Made by a program: the position numbers and the translations under genes
Assembly: GCA_023238725.1 (NCBI GenBank)
Contig: CM041538.1
Location: 13,762,880 to 13,826,879 of the forward strand
Length of the DNA stretch: 64,000 bases
Direction of reading: 5' to 3'
From: Scortum barcoo
Lineage: Eukaryota; Chordata; Actinopteri; Centrarchiformes; Terapontidae
The notes under the pieces: generated by a model
Told to the model about the DNA's origin: nothing
What the model saw: only the letters and a program-made list of their open reading frames with translations
Database searches by the model: none
Part shown: piece by piece, positions 47,301-62,300 of the stretch
Layout of the letters: each line of letters starts with the position of its first letter
Position numbering within the stretch: the first letter of the stretch is position 1

Positions 47301-50300
47301 TGCATTGTGAAACCTTCAGAGACAAGTCTGATTTTGCGCTACATAAATAAAAATGACTTGCCATGACGAACATGTAGGTAAAACCACAGCGTGTTATCTA
47401 TTCATCATAGGATAAAGAGGTATAAATGGCAAAGGTTTGAATGGTTTTTGTATTAGCTAGGCACTGAGACATAATTTAATAACACAAGTTTTGAAATCGA
47501 TTGGAGACTACAGTAGCTTGAGGCATAAACTTAAGAAAACTTTCTTGTGGCCTTTTCAAATAATTTCATCTAAAGTCTCTTTAACCTTTTCAGAGTAAAA
47601 TTAACTGGAAGAACTCAGATTAAAAAGAGGCAATCAATATCCAGCATTTGTTTAGTATGAAAAGGCAGTAAATCAATGACGTGTATTTAAAGCCTAACCT
47701 AAATGTTGATGCACTTAAAGACCTCCCAATGAACTAAAATACTTTTGAAGAGATCAGAGGAGAAAAGGGAAAAAAAGGATATATTTGCCTAAGGAGCTGC
47801 TTAAAAACACATTCAGCCTGCTCTGGACATTTGAATCTAACAAAACGATCATTAATTCTTTGGAAAATATAATCATCTTATCCACCATGACCTGAAGACA
47901 ATGAACCCGTCAACAGTGCACAGTGTAGCTCCTGTATTCAAACCCTTGTATGAAATATGTGCTTTAAGGCTTTATTGGTCATATGTGTCATATTAGAAAT
48001 ATTTACTTAAAAGGTTACAAAAATGCCCAAGGCTTTCATTCCACTGTTTAATGTATTGTGTGACCATATGTGCATGCCTCACATTTATTATGGTGTGAGT
48101 GACAAGAGGCTGATACAGCTGCTGCTTAATAACTCCCTCCGTCTACAGGTCCCATACGATGCCCTGGGTAGTAACACACGGAGGGTCAGAGAAAGAAGTA
48201 GCTTAGCTAAATAAATTATAGATGGATTTTGCCACATCAAATGTGATTGTTGCTAATGCATACACATTGTAAGAGAGTAGATCTGATTAGCTTGCTACCT
48301 GTCTATAGTCACCCAAATACATCACGAAAGTACCTGGACAATGTTACATTAAACAAGCCAAGAGGCTGCATGGCTTTTTGAAAGTGCGCAGAATGTATAG
48401 ATTTGACAACTAAGGTTGCACTCTGAGCCAGAAAGATTGGTTATCATTCACAAAATGTGTGTGTGTGGCATGAATTTTATGTGCTGTGAGCAGAAGTCAG
48501 CATAGTGCTAGTGTCTCACCTTCAGCTGTTCCTGAAAAGAATCAGGAAAAGTCTTTTGTAAGAAAATGAGAGAGAGATGGTGGAGGTTGGCTGCGTGACC
48601 TCAGACTTCCCCAGTAATCAGTGGACCAGCTTTAAGTCTGGTTGCTAACACCAGCTATCACGAATGATAAATGCACTTGCTTTCTTCTGACAGAGAGTCA
48701 GAGAGTTAAAAACACAAAACCCATTTGAAAAGGGTGAGCAAAAGGAGCACATACAGGACAGAGTATCTTGTGGGGGTCTTGGCCGATGTAAGTGAATTAG
48801 GGAGCGTGTTCCAGCCAAAACATTTGGTCTATGGACTGTTCTGTTACGAGGACACCTGAGGGTACATACACCCAAGTGGGGGGTTACTGGCTGTATTTCT
48901 TACATTGTTTTGTACAGGGAAGAATCACTCATCATCTAGTTACTGTAAACTCCAGGGATTGCTTATTTCTACTCTTTAATGCCATGCATCTGCTTTTAAA
49001 AACAAAACAATGAGTGCACAAAGAGAAAAAGCATTTGAACTTGTTAAGGCAGGGAGATCAGAAGGACAAAACAAATATGTTCCACATAAACTAGACTAAA
49101 CTTGATTATCTGGAGGAAAATTGTGTTGTGAAGGATTGTGTTTAAATGATCTTTTCAGCCTGTATAAGTACGCTCATGAAAAATGAAATGAAAAAGCTAT
49201 GGGGCACAAGTAGAATTTTTGAACACCTTACTACACAGAAAGCTTCACCCCATACACCACTACGACATCCCCCACCACTGCTTGCCTCGAATGGAGGAGA
49301 GAACAGAAAGTGACAAATATAAACAGTGGGACGGCTGTGTTGAGGGAAATTACCTCCCAGAACTACTGGCTCATTGCCAGCATGAAGACATTCATCTGTT
49401 TTGTGCAGAGTCTGACTCTCGGGCAAGACGGAGGGGAGGCAGGGGAGGAGTGAGAGAGCAAGACGCGAGACCAAGACGGGAGAGTGTGTGAGCTGATCCC
49501 AGGCTGTGAACGAGAGGCAGCCGGTGGGAATGTGAGAGAGGCAGAGGAGCCACAACATCTGAAAGTTTCAATCCTGTGATCGCGGTAGGTGATGCAAAGC
49601 AAGACTGGGGGTTCCTCCAACATGTGGAAGCAAAACAAATTCCACATCATGGACTGCTTCAGACAGAGACAGATTTAGGTTTTGCTGCTGAGGGAGGGCA
49701 ATCTCTGTCGCACTGTTATTTGGGGAGGGTGGAAATATAAAGGTGGGATGGGTGGTTTAAAACAGATATCAAACTCAGGTGGTGTGCAAGGACTGAAATG
49801 CACTGGACGTTGAGCTATATTTTATGCTGGGCAAAAAGTGTAGCTTTAGTGTTTATGAAAGTTGAGACGCAGCTGCTTGGGAGGGAAAAAAAACAACAAA
49901 AAAAAAAAAACCCACACGACTCCAGATCTGAAACGCCAAAGAGGAACTTAAATGTACAACAACTGTTAACTTCAGGAGCAGGTAAGAAACTTCACAATCG
50001 CCATAATGCTAATTGATATTGTTGTGTTGTGAGTTTTTTTTAAATATTAATCAAGTTCAATTTTGTGTAATCTATAGGTGCGTACATCTTTGTAGGGTTA
50101 AGTTCAGCATGTTTATACTGTAACAGATGACAAGTCATGTATCTTTCATCTAACACCTCACGGAGGTTTAAATCCTTTTAATACCTAACCTCTTTACTAA
50201 CGTGAAAAAAAAATTACAATTAAAAATTCTAAATATCTGAATCAAAAATCTTCATATATCCATGTACTACTTTTGATGGAAAACAATAATTGATATTTTT

Positions 50301-53300
50301 TAAAACGTAAACATGTATGCATATATACACATATAATGTCAGTGTTTTTCCTTATTTCCCAGCTTGCTAAATTTCTTTACCATAATGTGAAAACAATGAT
50401 GTTTACCACAGGAAAGACCCTCTGCATTTGTTACATTAAATGTCTCATTAGGAGTAACGAGGTATCGCTGTTTCTTTCACAGACCTGTTTGTTCTTTAAA
50501 GTGGATGCGGTGGATAAGGAGTGTATCAGCTGTCTGGGAAAGTGAGGACCCCTGCTAATATCTCACTGTGAAAGTACTAATCGTGTTGGGATTACTGCCA
50601 CAGAACTGGAGTTTGCATTGCTGGACCTGTTTTTTTTTTTTGCTTTTTTTTGCTCCCCTCCGTGTTCCAGATCCTCTAATGATCGTCAGCAATTCCTTAG
50701 TACACTGTGCAAGGGATGAAGTATCCTGTGCACTGACCCTGAGCTGTCACGCCCTACCCTGTGTCCTTGCCTGTGGGACCCAGTGACCATGCTGACCGAG
50801 TGTCCAACACCAGAAAGATCAGACCCCCGACCCACGCTAAGGCCTGCTGTCACCTCTGCAGCACCATGTCTCAAGCAGGTGGCGCTGCACAGAACATCTT
50901 ACAGTCAGGAGAAACGACTCAGCTGAAATGGGCTGCCCTGCTTACTGTCATGGTTATCATTCCCACTATTGGAGGGAACATCCTGGTCATTCTTGCGGTC
51001 TCACTCGAAAGGAAGCTCCAAAACGCAACCAACTACTTTCTGATGTCGCTCGCTGTGGCCGACCTGTTGGTGGGACTGCTGGTGATGCCCATTGCCCTTG
51101 TGGCTGTTCTCTACGGTAAGTTTAGCACTGGGGGGATTTTAGTTTGAAAACCTGATCAGTCATATCTTTGTAACAAACTTGTACAGTACAAAAAGTAATA
51201 AATGCACTTGATTCTACTTGGAAGAAACCATCCATTCTTTGACACCATTTTGATTAAATGTTTACCCTCATACTTTTTTACCCTCATACTTACCAGTTTT
51301 AAAAGGCCTTGGGTAAAAAGACCTTTAAAACCCCATAAACCAAATGTTCAAGGCAACAATGTTTTAAAGTTAGTGTGTCTGTGGGGTGGGGGTTTAACCA
51401 GCTAGACAAACACAACTTGACAGACAGCAAGACAACTTATAAGAAAAGTACTTCATTTGATTAGGAAACTGTATTTCACCTTATTTCATTAGTTCTATTA
51501 ATCTAGAACGAAAAACAGATCAGTATACTTATGGGTAGCAAAGGAGGATAAATATAGTTTGTGAGCAATACTAGATAAACTCACAACCAACTGTAAACAT
51601 ATTATTCTAGATAAAATGTAACAAGAGATGGTAGACCATAAACATCCTACTTCCTCTGAAGTACTGGTCTAGGGGATCACTACCCATAGGAATAAATGCT
51701 GAATAAAATTTTAATTCCAGAGACAGTGCTGTGTAAATACAGCCATATAGGAACCAATTTTGACTCCTATTCTCCATGTTTTAAAGCATTTACAAAATGG
51801 AGAGCTATTGCCAAGCTATTACCCCCCGATTAATTCAATTGGAGAATAATGAGCCTGATCATAATTGTCTCACGCACAGACACAAGAGGGGAGCATAACA
51901 TGACACAAAGCCATTTGCATCTGGCTCTCAAAAATCACATTTCGCATGAGAACCGGACATTACACTGCAGGGCCTGCACAAATCACACCAGTCGCTGGTG
52001 TTAATTTAGCTTCAGCTTATCTTAATGCAGAGGCTATGTTAGTAAGAAACGCATTTAATGTACAATTACATCTATACATTGTTATTCTCCCACACCCTAA
52101 TCCGTGGTATTGATCAATGCACGAGTATATTTCTCTGTGAGTGAGAAAAGTACAGCTCAATTTAAATGACAATTTCACTTTGCGGATGTTACAATTTGTT
52201 AATCATCTTAATGCAGAGGCTATGTTAGTAAGAAACGCATTTAATGTACAATTACATCTATACATTGTTATTCTCCCACACCCTAATCCTTGGTATTGAT
52301 CAATGCACGAGTATATTTCTCTGTGAGTGAGAAAAGTACAGCTCAATTTAAATGACAATTTCACTTTGCGGATGTTACAATTTGTTAATCAACAAATTAA
52401 ATGTTTTGAAATGGTATTCGCTTACATTTATTAACTGGTAAATAACAGGGCTGCCCCCTAAAAGTTAATAGCTTAGGTTATCAGACAAGAAGATCCAGAG
52501 TCGACTCTCATTTCGTTAGTGGAATCACTGCACCTTTTGTGAACCACCTAACCTAACCACAAAAGTAACTGTGATGGAAGTACAGAGGGGTAATGGACAC
52601 CGAGGCAACACAAGGCAGGGCAACTGTACTCGTGTCAGCTTGTTGCTCCAGCTCTGGTACTGAAAGTTGATGAAGCAGCTAAACTGCTTTGGAGAGAGGC
52701 CAGTACAAGCTCCTCTACTGCCTTCAAGTGTGACTACGCTGTCAACAGCCCAGCAGGAGACTGTATGGTGCAGCAGGTATTTAACCGAACAATGACCAGG
52801 ATGCACACTTACTTTCTCTTGTACTTTCTCTTTCGCTTGTATGGAAATCTGATCTTTCCACATTACAGATTATGAACAAAGGAATCAAAACGGTCTTAGA
52901 GATAAAACATCAGACTAATGGGGAGTTTACTGTGAGGCAGCTGCTCTGTACATCACTGAAGTGACACCAACTTGGCAAAGCGAATAACAGTTGATAAAAA
53001 GTGAGGTGGATTGAAGAAAAGACATCCTTAAAATGTTGTTTACCTAAATAAAAAAATATATAGCAAAGAAAACAAAAAAAGTGTGAACCAATGATGTACA
53101 GGGACATGATAAATAGACAAATGAAATCCAAAGTCAGATTATACTGGTTATGCTGGTCAACAGAACATCAGTGCTTTTCAGCGCTGAAGCACACAGAACC
53201 ACACAGAACAAGAAGTACCACAAGGATTCAAGAAAGGGTACGCAAAGTTCAAGAAGCTTTAAATTAGAGCAAAGACAAGAATGTGACACCTGTAACGGAT

Positions 53301-56300
53301 GCCAGCCATTTTCCACATCTGCTGGGCAGATGAATTCAAAGCATACAGGGAACACCTTGAAAATGCTGTGCAAACAGACACTATGGTAAACTTAAAACAT
53401 AGCAGTGTGTTCCAAAAAAAAAAAAAAAAAAAAAAAAATCAAGATTTTTACTTGCAACTGTGCAATGTGCTACACTGCTGTTGATTAAACACGTTCCTTT
53501 AAAAAAAAAAAAAAAGGAACGAAAAATAAAAGTTCCTAGACCATCTATACGCACACACTATCTACTATAAAACAATCAGACTGACCTTCTTCCACCTAGA
53601 CTTGTGAAAAATAGAAATAATGGTTTAGATTAGCTTTGCTATTCCTAAAAAAAAACAAACAAACAAAAAAAAAAACCAACACAATGTCATAAGATGAATT
53701 CCTATATAAAGAGGCACTGACCGCAGTCTTGTGTAACCAGAAACTGCTAGACATCCATTGCTCTCTCGCGTTATCTACGCTGGCGATTGGTAGAAAAATG
53801 ACATTTGCAAAAACAAACCATGCAACAGCAACAAAACTGTGTTGCTGTTGCTTTAAGTGACATTATCCCTTTAACACACTAGTATAAAATGTGAAATAGA
53901 CATGATGGCAATTGTAGAAGGCTGACCACAGTTCAATTCAACTAAATATTAAACTAAATACAAATATGTTCCCTTCTGCAGCTACTAGGATCTTGTAAGC
54001 TACACTGTTTATTGAATTTGCTATGGGACTAAACATTTCACCAAACAGGTACAGAGGGTCTACTTTGAGAACGAGTGAAGTATTTGTCAATGAATAGCCT
54101 AAGCCTTCCAGATGAAACCTCATAAAACTATGACTCAAAATTTCCCCCCAGTGTGACAAGAAAGTGGTGCAAGGAAAGAAGGGGGAGGGAGGTGGCATAA
54201 CAAAAGAAAATTATGTAAAGGAATATTTCCAACAACAGTCTTTTGTAATGTTAATGGTTGACGGGACAAAAGCCAGAAGTATTACTTGCCAATTTTATGC
54301 CTGGAACTGAAAATAAACACTACTGTTGAGCATAGTCTCCAGCACATCTACATAAAGAGCTTTTAGCTCCATAAACAGTCAGTGAACCCTCCTTTTTCCA
54401 GTAAAGTCATTCCTCACAGAGATAAACAAACACCAATCTTTTGCATGAGCGCTACTTCTAATCCCTTGCGGTACATCTCCCATAACTGGCAGTGTGCAAG
54501 ACCAAGTTCTTTTGGGAATAAAAATGAGTTATACCACATGAGTACATTATAGGGAATGAGTCATTGTAGAAACACTTCCACAGAGACGTGATGTAAAAAT
54601 GAAGCTTAGAAAAAATCATCAACATCAACAACAACAACTGTAATACAGTTGTATGTCCTTACTGGACTAAAGTCCTTCTCCTCTTCTCTTTAGAATATGA
54701 GTGGCGTCCGCCGAATGCCCTCTGCCCCATTTGGCTGTTCCTCGACGTGCTGTTTTCTACAGCATCCATCATGCACCTATGCGCCATTTCACTGGATCGC
54801 TACGTTGCCATCAAGAAGCCAATTCAGCACATCCAGTACAAATCCAGAGCCAAAGCGATGGTGAAGATTGCTCTGGTGTGGCTCATATCCATTTGTAAGC
54901 AAATCAATTAGCTATTTCTTAACCTAACTCTTTCACTTTTAACACAAATTTTACACAACTATTGAGGTTAAGACTACAATGAACTTATTTCTCAGGAGGA
55001 CTCCGATTTCTTGACAACAGATCCATGACAAACCAGGTTTATAGACCCATAAATATTTGGCAGATGCAATAAAAACGAATGCTGCATAAACAGCAACCTG
55101 TCAGCACAGTGTATGTGGGAAGGAGATGGGGTGGTTGAGGGGCTGGGATAGTAGTGTCACACTTAATTGGACACAATGAATCTTCAAGATGTTACAGACT
55201 CTGTCCTAAGGGGACAACCAAGTCAATTTCCATGACAAACTGGCATTTATCTAAAGAGTAAGGTGGATTGCGTTTCCAAAACAAGCTGCACTACTGCTGT
55301 AGCTGATTAAGTGCAAAAAAATAAGGCATGAACCCCTCCCAAAAATACCTATTCCTATATCTATTCATAGAGGGTTTAATTTAGTTGCTTGCTAATCCGC
55401 TTGATGGAAGTATCATACCATATTGACACCTTGGTTATTTTAAGAATCAGCTCTCTCTATTTATGGTCTTGTACAAGTGTTGAGGTTTATTGTTCAAAAT
55501 GTACTAATCACTTTAGCTTTAACAAACTAAAAAGTAGCTTTAGGCTATTATGTTTAACATTATAGTGTATTTAAAGAGGCAGACAGTGTACTTATTAAAA
55601 TTGAATTCACACAGGAATTACTGCTCAGTGCCTAAACCAATAAAAGCAGTTGGTTTGGCTGATGGGTTCAGTTTCATTTGAGCCTCATGTCATGACCAAA
55701 ACCATAAGATCAGATGGAATGAGGGGAACAGCACTTAACACTGCTTAAGGCTGAGGAGCTTTTACCATAATAACTATATACTGGTGTTCAGTTTAAGGGG
55801 GATCATGATAGGCCATGACTGGCCATTACTTGCTTGATTTTAAAAACCAAAAAAGAAATTCTGGAATCAGTACTACAACTATTACTACTACTGCTACTAC
55901 TACTACTACTACTACAACAACAAACAACACTACTAACAAAATTAATGTTGGGAATCTTAAAAGCAAAACATTGTCCTTGTTGTAACTGTTAGGAATTGAT
56001 CAATATTACAAAAAGCAAGATGACTGCCAGTGTTTGCCAGTACTAATTATTCTTGTAATTTTCCCAGGTATTGCAATCCCAATTCCTATTAAGGGGCTCG
56101 AGAACTACCCCGATCAGAGTAACACGACCTTCAATAGTAACCGCACATGCCTGCTGAACCCGGACACCATGCAGAACTTCATCATATATGGCTCCTTGGC
56201 TGCATTCTTCATCCCTCTGACCATCATGTTGGTCATCTACCTACTAACTGTCCAGGTGTTGCGCAAAAAGGTTTATTTGCTCAGGTCAAGGGTCACTCAG

Positions 56301-59300
56301 CGCGTTAGCTATCCAACAGTCTCTACGGTTTTTCAAAGGGAACAGGCTGCAACTGCACCTCATGCCGAGCAACTGAACATGCTGGACAGCAGACTTCACA
56401 GGATTCAAGAAAAACCAAGTGCAGGCAAAATGAACTCTCCTACAGGAGATGAAAGGTCTTTTCGGAGGATGTCAACAATGGGCAAGAAGTCAATGCAGAA
56501 TCTGAGCAATGAGCAGCGTGCCTCAAAGGTGCTAGGCATCGTCTTCCTCCTGTTTGTAGTCATGTGGTGTCCTTTCTTCATCACTAACATCACCTCAGTG
56601 CTATGCACCAGCTGTAATCGTGAGGTAATATCCCGCCTCATGGAGATCTTTGTTTGGGTGGGTTACATATCTTCAGGTATCAACCCACTGGTCTACACCC
56701 TGTTCAACAAAACTTTCAGGGAAGCATTCACACGTTACATCACCTGTAATTACAAAAACAGTGCAAGTCATGGGCCGGAAAGGCAACCTAGGTCATCCAA
56801 CCGAGATTGGACACTTACGCGGATTTCATTCAGATCTTCCATGGCAGAAAACTCTAAACTGTTTATGAAGCGGGGAATGAAGAATGGCATCGGAGCAGGC
56901 AGCTACCAAAGTCCACTGAGATGCCAGCAAGAACCTGTACAGTCATCAAATAGTGTTGTGCTGGATACAATGATTCTGACTGAAAACGAGGGCAGTAAGC
57001 TGGAGGAACATGTTAGTTGTGTATAGAAATACCAGACAAATTAAGTGGATCAGATTTAGAGTGCAAATTTTTTTTGTTAAAATCTCTTTATAGACACAAG
57101 TTAGCCCCACAACAAATAATCAAAACCAAAATTGCTGGTCAGAACTTGCTTTACACAACACCAATAAAATCTAACTTACTGTCATCAAATGCTGCTGATG
57201 TTTCTTTACATTAGTATTTTTTTAAGCAAAAACAAGAAAAGGTTTTAGAGAATTTTTCATCCATAAGTCAAACTCCTCTGATTGATCGGATGTGTGAATA
57301 TATATGGTCAAAATGTTGCTCAGTGGGCCTTGAAGACAAGCCATATTAACAATGTGAATTCTCAAAGACCGCAAGCTAGTTCATAGTGTACCAGAAGAGA
57401 GTTCAAGTTTTCAAATGTGATAAAAACTGTAACTAAGAGATTACCTGAAACAGGTCAACCAAAAAAAAAAAAGAACAAGACATGGATATTCTCTATGAAA
57501 ATGTCAAAAGTTCAAAGTTCAGGCCACTGAACAAAGGAATGAGGAATGAAGTATAATGGTAACCTGGAAACTCTCTGTGATAGCAGTATACAATATATTA
57601 CAATGCTGATCTTTTCAACTTGGGCTATCTGAAAATGCTGTAAACCCTCTCAGACCATATGCTTATATTTTGTTGGGACAACCACAACTCTACTTTTCAA
57701 ATCGCTTCCGCAACAGACATATAATGCATTGCACTCTTGAATTGATACTTATTGTATTTGCTGGATCTTTGAGAAGCACTATTGTATGTGTATAGCAGCC
57801 TTATGTTTTGATATGTTAAATGGTTTCCAATTAAAAGACTATATAAAAATAAAATCCAGATTAAATGGAAACCTGAATGCATTGAATAAAACATTTTCTG
57901 TGTTGCTACACTGAAATGAAAAATCCAACCAAGTGTTGTTCTTTTACAGATAATGTCTTTTCATTTTCATGAATCACTGTTGACCAAACACAACAGGACT
58001 AACAGCCCAATAAATATTGTAAATTAGACAGCCTCCAAATAGCAGCAAATAGCAAATACTGAAGTAATTGCAAGTAAGGACACTGTAGAACAGTGTACTC
58101 TGCATCATTTTTTACAATCCCTTTATGTTTAACAATAGCAGTTTGTAGCCTTTTGTAAGCAAGAATACTGCAGACATCAAAATACACAACAGCTTAAACA
58201 GCCTAACTTAAACCTAGTCAGCAAAATAAAGACAGTGTTTGATCAATGTTGCAAGAAATATGAGATTTGGATAAGGCTCCATGAGCTTAGCACAAGAGTT
58301 TTGGAGTGCGTCACACCCCTGTCTCATTAACGAACAGAGACTTAAGACATTTCAACTCAAAGCTGCCCTTCTTGTGTGCAAGAGTGCATGTTGGGGGAAC
58401 AGAGTTATCCTTGGACCATTAGGATGGGAAGCTGGAGAAGAGGCCAACTGAATTGTTCTGGTTCACAAGTCTTTCTAAACACAGTGAGGATTTACACAAA
58501 GTTTATCTAGCGGCCAATTGATCACGCAGAATATCACATAGCCTTTTTTGGGCTTAAAAATGCACACCCTGACATTTGTGCACTGCCTAGGCGGTCTGTT
58601 TAACACTGCTCTGGTCTCGGATTGGTAAATTCACATCAGCATAAGAGAGATGAAGCCCTATAAATAGCCAGGGAAAAAAAATGTGACAATGACAAGTACA
58701 TCCAATTTCCTCTGACAGAGGAATGTCTTCCCTGTACACCAGGAAGTTTTATCAAATTTTTCTAAAACTTTTGTAAATTACTCCCATCACCACAGAGATG
58801 CAATGATACAAAAAAAATGAATTATTAAATACAAGGGGATTGCAATTATTTAAAAAGCTGTGCATTTCATACATTCCAGTGTTTTTGATCTTTATCAAAT
58901 AAAGACAAATGATTGTTACATCTTGCAAGAAAAGCAGGAAACAGTAAAAATATTTCAGTGTCATATTTGCAATACACACATTGAACAACCTAGTACATTT
59001 TAATTATTATTGTACAGTGGAGTCCATTGGAGAAGGGATTTTCTATAAAATGTTTTTTTCTATTGGCTTCTATTTCTATTTCTACTATTTCTATTCTAAA
59101 TGAGCCAAACTACCCTAATGCTGTAATTTCTTAACAAGAAATAGTGTGTATTAGTGTAGGGTACTAAAAGTACAGGAATTTTGGCAAAGACTGTTAGGCT
59201 GCAAAGAGGAAGACCTTTGGTGGCACTAAACAAGAGTGTTTATATCACAAGTAATTAAGTGAGGCCCTTACCTGAATAAAATGAAGCCAATGGACTCGAC

Positions 59301-62300
59301 AGCAGCCCTTCTGACATCATCATTTACGTCGCTCACCTTAATTAAAAATAAATAAAGCAGTCAAATGACCATCCTACAATTAACCATAATTTTGTAGCTC
59401 CCTTATGGCTCCAGTTGGAGGAATTTACTCCACTAGCTAAATAAGTTTGTATGAGGTGCCACCTACAGGACAACAAGTTGTTCACACCTTTGAAGTATGT
59501 TTCATTAGCAAATGTAACCACTGAAGGTGCAATGAATGGCACATGCATGACTCTTTAAACCATAATGTCATAATTTTACTCTTCTTCCTTAATTAAGGTA
59601 ATGTAAGCCCCGTGGTGAATTCAGGTGTTTTTAGTAATGTGTACTGCTTTTACTGAAAGATGTCTCAGCTAAATGGATTCAGAGCCTTTAGTACAGCTTC
59701 AGCACAAATAGGAAAACACTGCTATGTGAAAACTGATCAATCGTAATGACAGTATTAAACTAATTTGAATTATGATGCCAGCCGCAGTTGTGCAGCTCTT
59801 TTTGCTGGCATCTGTGTCACTGCATGCATGATAAGTCTGTCTTCCTCTCAGTGAAATACTGTGTTGCGAGAAGAGCCAAACAGATAATACTTACAGCGAC
59901 ATGTAGCAGGCGTCGGATGGCCTTGTTGTTCCCAGAGCCACAGTAGGCCATGCCCACCGTGTACATACCAGAGCGCCGAAGGATTGGGTCCTATCATAGA
60001 CAGTGAAGAAAAGCAGGGCATTGAAACTTAGTGTCTGGATGCACAACTATGATGAACATAGTTTGAGTCATTTCCCACAAATACACACACAACCTGGGTG
60101 GTATGAGTACTAACGGGGAAACAATAATGGAATCAAACACTGAAATTGCACACTATACTTGCAAGGTTTATGAACAACAGTGACCTGGTGGAGAATATGT
60201 CTAATACCTTTTCACTTCCTCTCTCTTGATATTAGTCAAACTAATGCCATTCCATATGTGGTGCGTTGCTACATGCATGAGCTGCACCAATTCCCTGAAA
60301 GAAATACTGCAACCTTCATTGTTGCTGGAAAATGAATGAATTCAGAACTTGTGGTATTACCACTTTACCTTGTCTCTGCAGAGGCTTTCAATGAGGGCAT
60401 CAGCCTCCTCCATACGTCCGTACATGACTAGGGCAATTCCCACTGCCAGACCACGCAAGATCTTCTCATGCTGTGTCTCCTGTGCGTAGCCCACCATGTC
60501 CTCGATGGCCTGGGCTGACTTGGAGCCCAGCATGACTAGACCCAGGGCCAAGCCTGCAGCTTCACCTGAGAGGTTACATGAGATTGTAAGCATGGCTTTT
60601 ATTCTTTTTTTAAATTTAAAAATCCAATTTTTGTTATGCACACTGTAATAATTACTTATTAAAAGCACTGCATATCATTCACATTAGTTACATAAGTATT
60701 CATAACATAGAGACATTTTTGTTTCTCTATTTGTTCAGCCAGATTCATTCAAAAACATTTGTTAACAATGTTTTATTATTTCTGGGAAACCCCAAATCAG
60801 AATTTTATCTGAATGTATTGGATTCAATCAGAACATGAGTAAAAATACTAATCACAGATTTTGTGTAATTTTCACAAAAAATGGTTAGTTTTAATAAGCA
60901 GAGTAATGTGGGCCAAAATCTAGTGAGCCACCCTGCAAATTCTGTTTTGAGATTTGCTTTGAGAGGTCTACACACCAGTAACAGCATCATCCTGGTACAG
61001 GTTGGATTTGAGCAGGTCGTAAACATCCTGTCTGGCAGTGCCCAACGCAGCCAAACCAAGGCCAAGGGCCCCACCATGACGGACAATCTGTGAAACGGAG
61101 GAATAAAACAGAGCAGAGGATGAGAGACGGGACACTGAAACATACATGAACTAAATGCTGAAGCACTGCACTTTTTGTATTATTTTTATTTTTTAGTTGA
61201 ACAGATGAGCTCTTTTGTTTTAGAAATCACGTGGCAAGTCACACTCAAGTATATATATTTCATAATGAAGTAGTTTTCAAAGTAAAAGGTCGCAAAACTC
61301 ACATCATTGCTGGCGTTCTTCAGCTGACTGAGCAGGTAGTCAATGATGTCCCCGCCATGGTTGGCATGAATGAGTCCCAGAGCGTACAAGCCTCCTCCCT
61401 CCTGGTAGGCTGAGCCAGGGGAGGTGTCTTTAGGTAAGTACGTGGCCATTAACTGAAGAGCCTCTTTCTCGTGACCCTGAAAACCACAGCATGTTATACT
61501 CAAAATTAAATCTGGAATGAAATTCATTGTGCTTTTGGATTTACATTATATAATCATTGTAGTGACATAAATTTACCTTGTGGATGACACCCAGACTTGC
61601 TGTGGCTGTGAACTTTGCCCAGTTGGTGGCTCTTGCAAGCCATTCCAAGTTCTCTCTACAAGTGCCAAAAAATAAATAAAACCTTGTGAAACTTACTTAC
61701 TCCAAATGACATAAACACCAATGTGTCTTAAGTAACAAGATAAGATAAGGAGTGCACAGGATTTGCTGTATAAAAAGAGTGAGCCAAGTTTGAGACATTT
61801 GCATTGATGACAAACTATTTCCAAGAAAAAAAGATACTGCACATGAAGAAAATATTGCACATAATAATAAACCATTGTATGAATATACTATCACCTCTAA
61901 AACTATGTCAGTGTACATATTTACACATAAATGGAGTAGAAAATATTGCACATTACATGTTAATTACCTGAGGAACTGATCACTTGTGGTTCCTGTGTGC
62001 ATGAAAGAGTTGGCTATTACTGTGGCTGTGTGGCACACCGAATTTCGGACTGCATCCTGGAGTGATGGAGGAAAACATGTGTCAAAGCTCAGGAGGAAGC
62101 TATGACTGCACATTCTGCCGTTCAACAACAGTTTATTAACTTATCTCTAAATCATTCATCTTGTTGCAATATTACCTTTGTGTTTTTAAGGATCATTAGA
62201 TCTGTGTTGTTATTTCGGATTAGGAATTGCAAGTGAAGCTCAATGGCCATCTCCCCACTTAGGATTTTGATCATCTTGGCATTCTGGTCTTTAGGCTCAT

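Larger units (their letters stand above)
51116..54693 (+). other. htr2b first coding intron
   Basis: 3.6 kb. Contains the 186-bp tandem duplication at 52019-52390 and long A-runs at 53414-53438 and 53501-53515. No further exon recognised on either strand. Confidence 0.6.

Noticed and set aside
49142..49558. 138-codon minus-strand frame as an upstream neighbour of htr2b
   Set aside because: Competes with an opposite-strand frame over the same bases and has no domain or splice support.
50761..50865. Longer htr2b N-terminus starting at position 50761
   Set aside because: The first codon there is GTG, no in-frame ATG occurs before 50866, and an in-frame stop lies just upstream.
56034..56067. 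Separate receptor start (Met followed by PVLIILVIF) for the third htr2b exon
   Set aside because: This is intron sequence including the polypyrimidine tract and acceptor; the frame continues an exon spliced at 56068.
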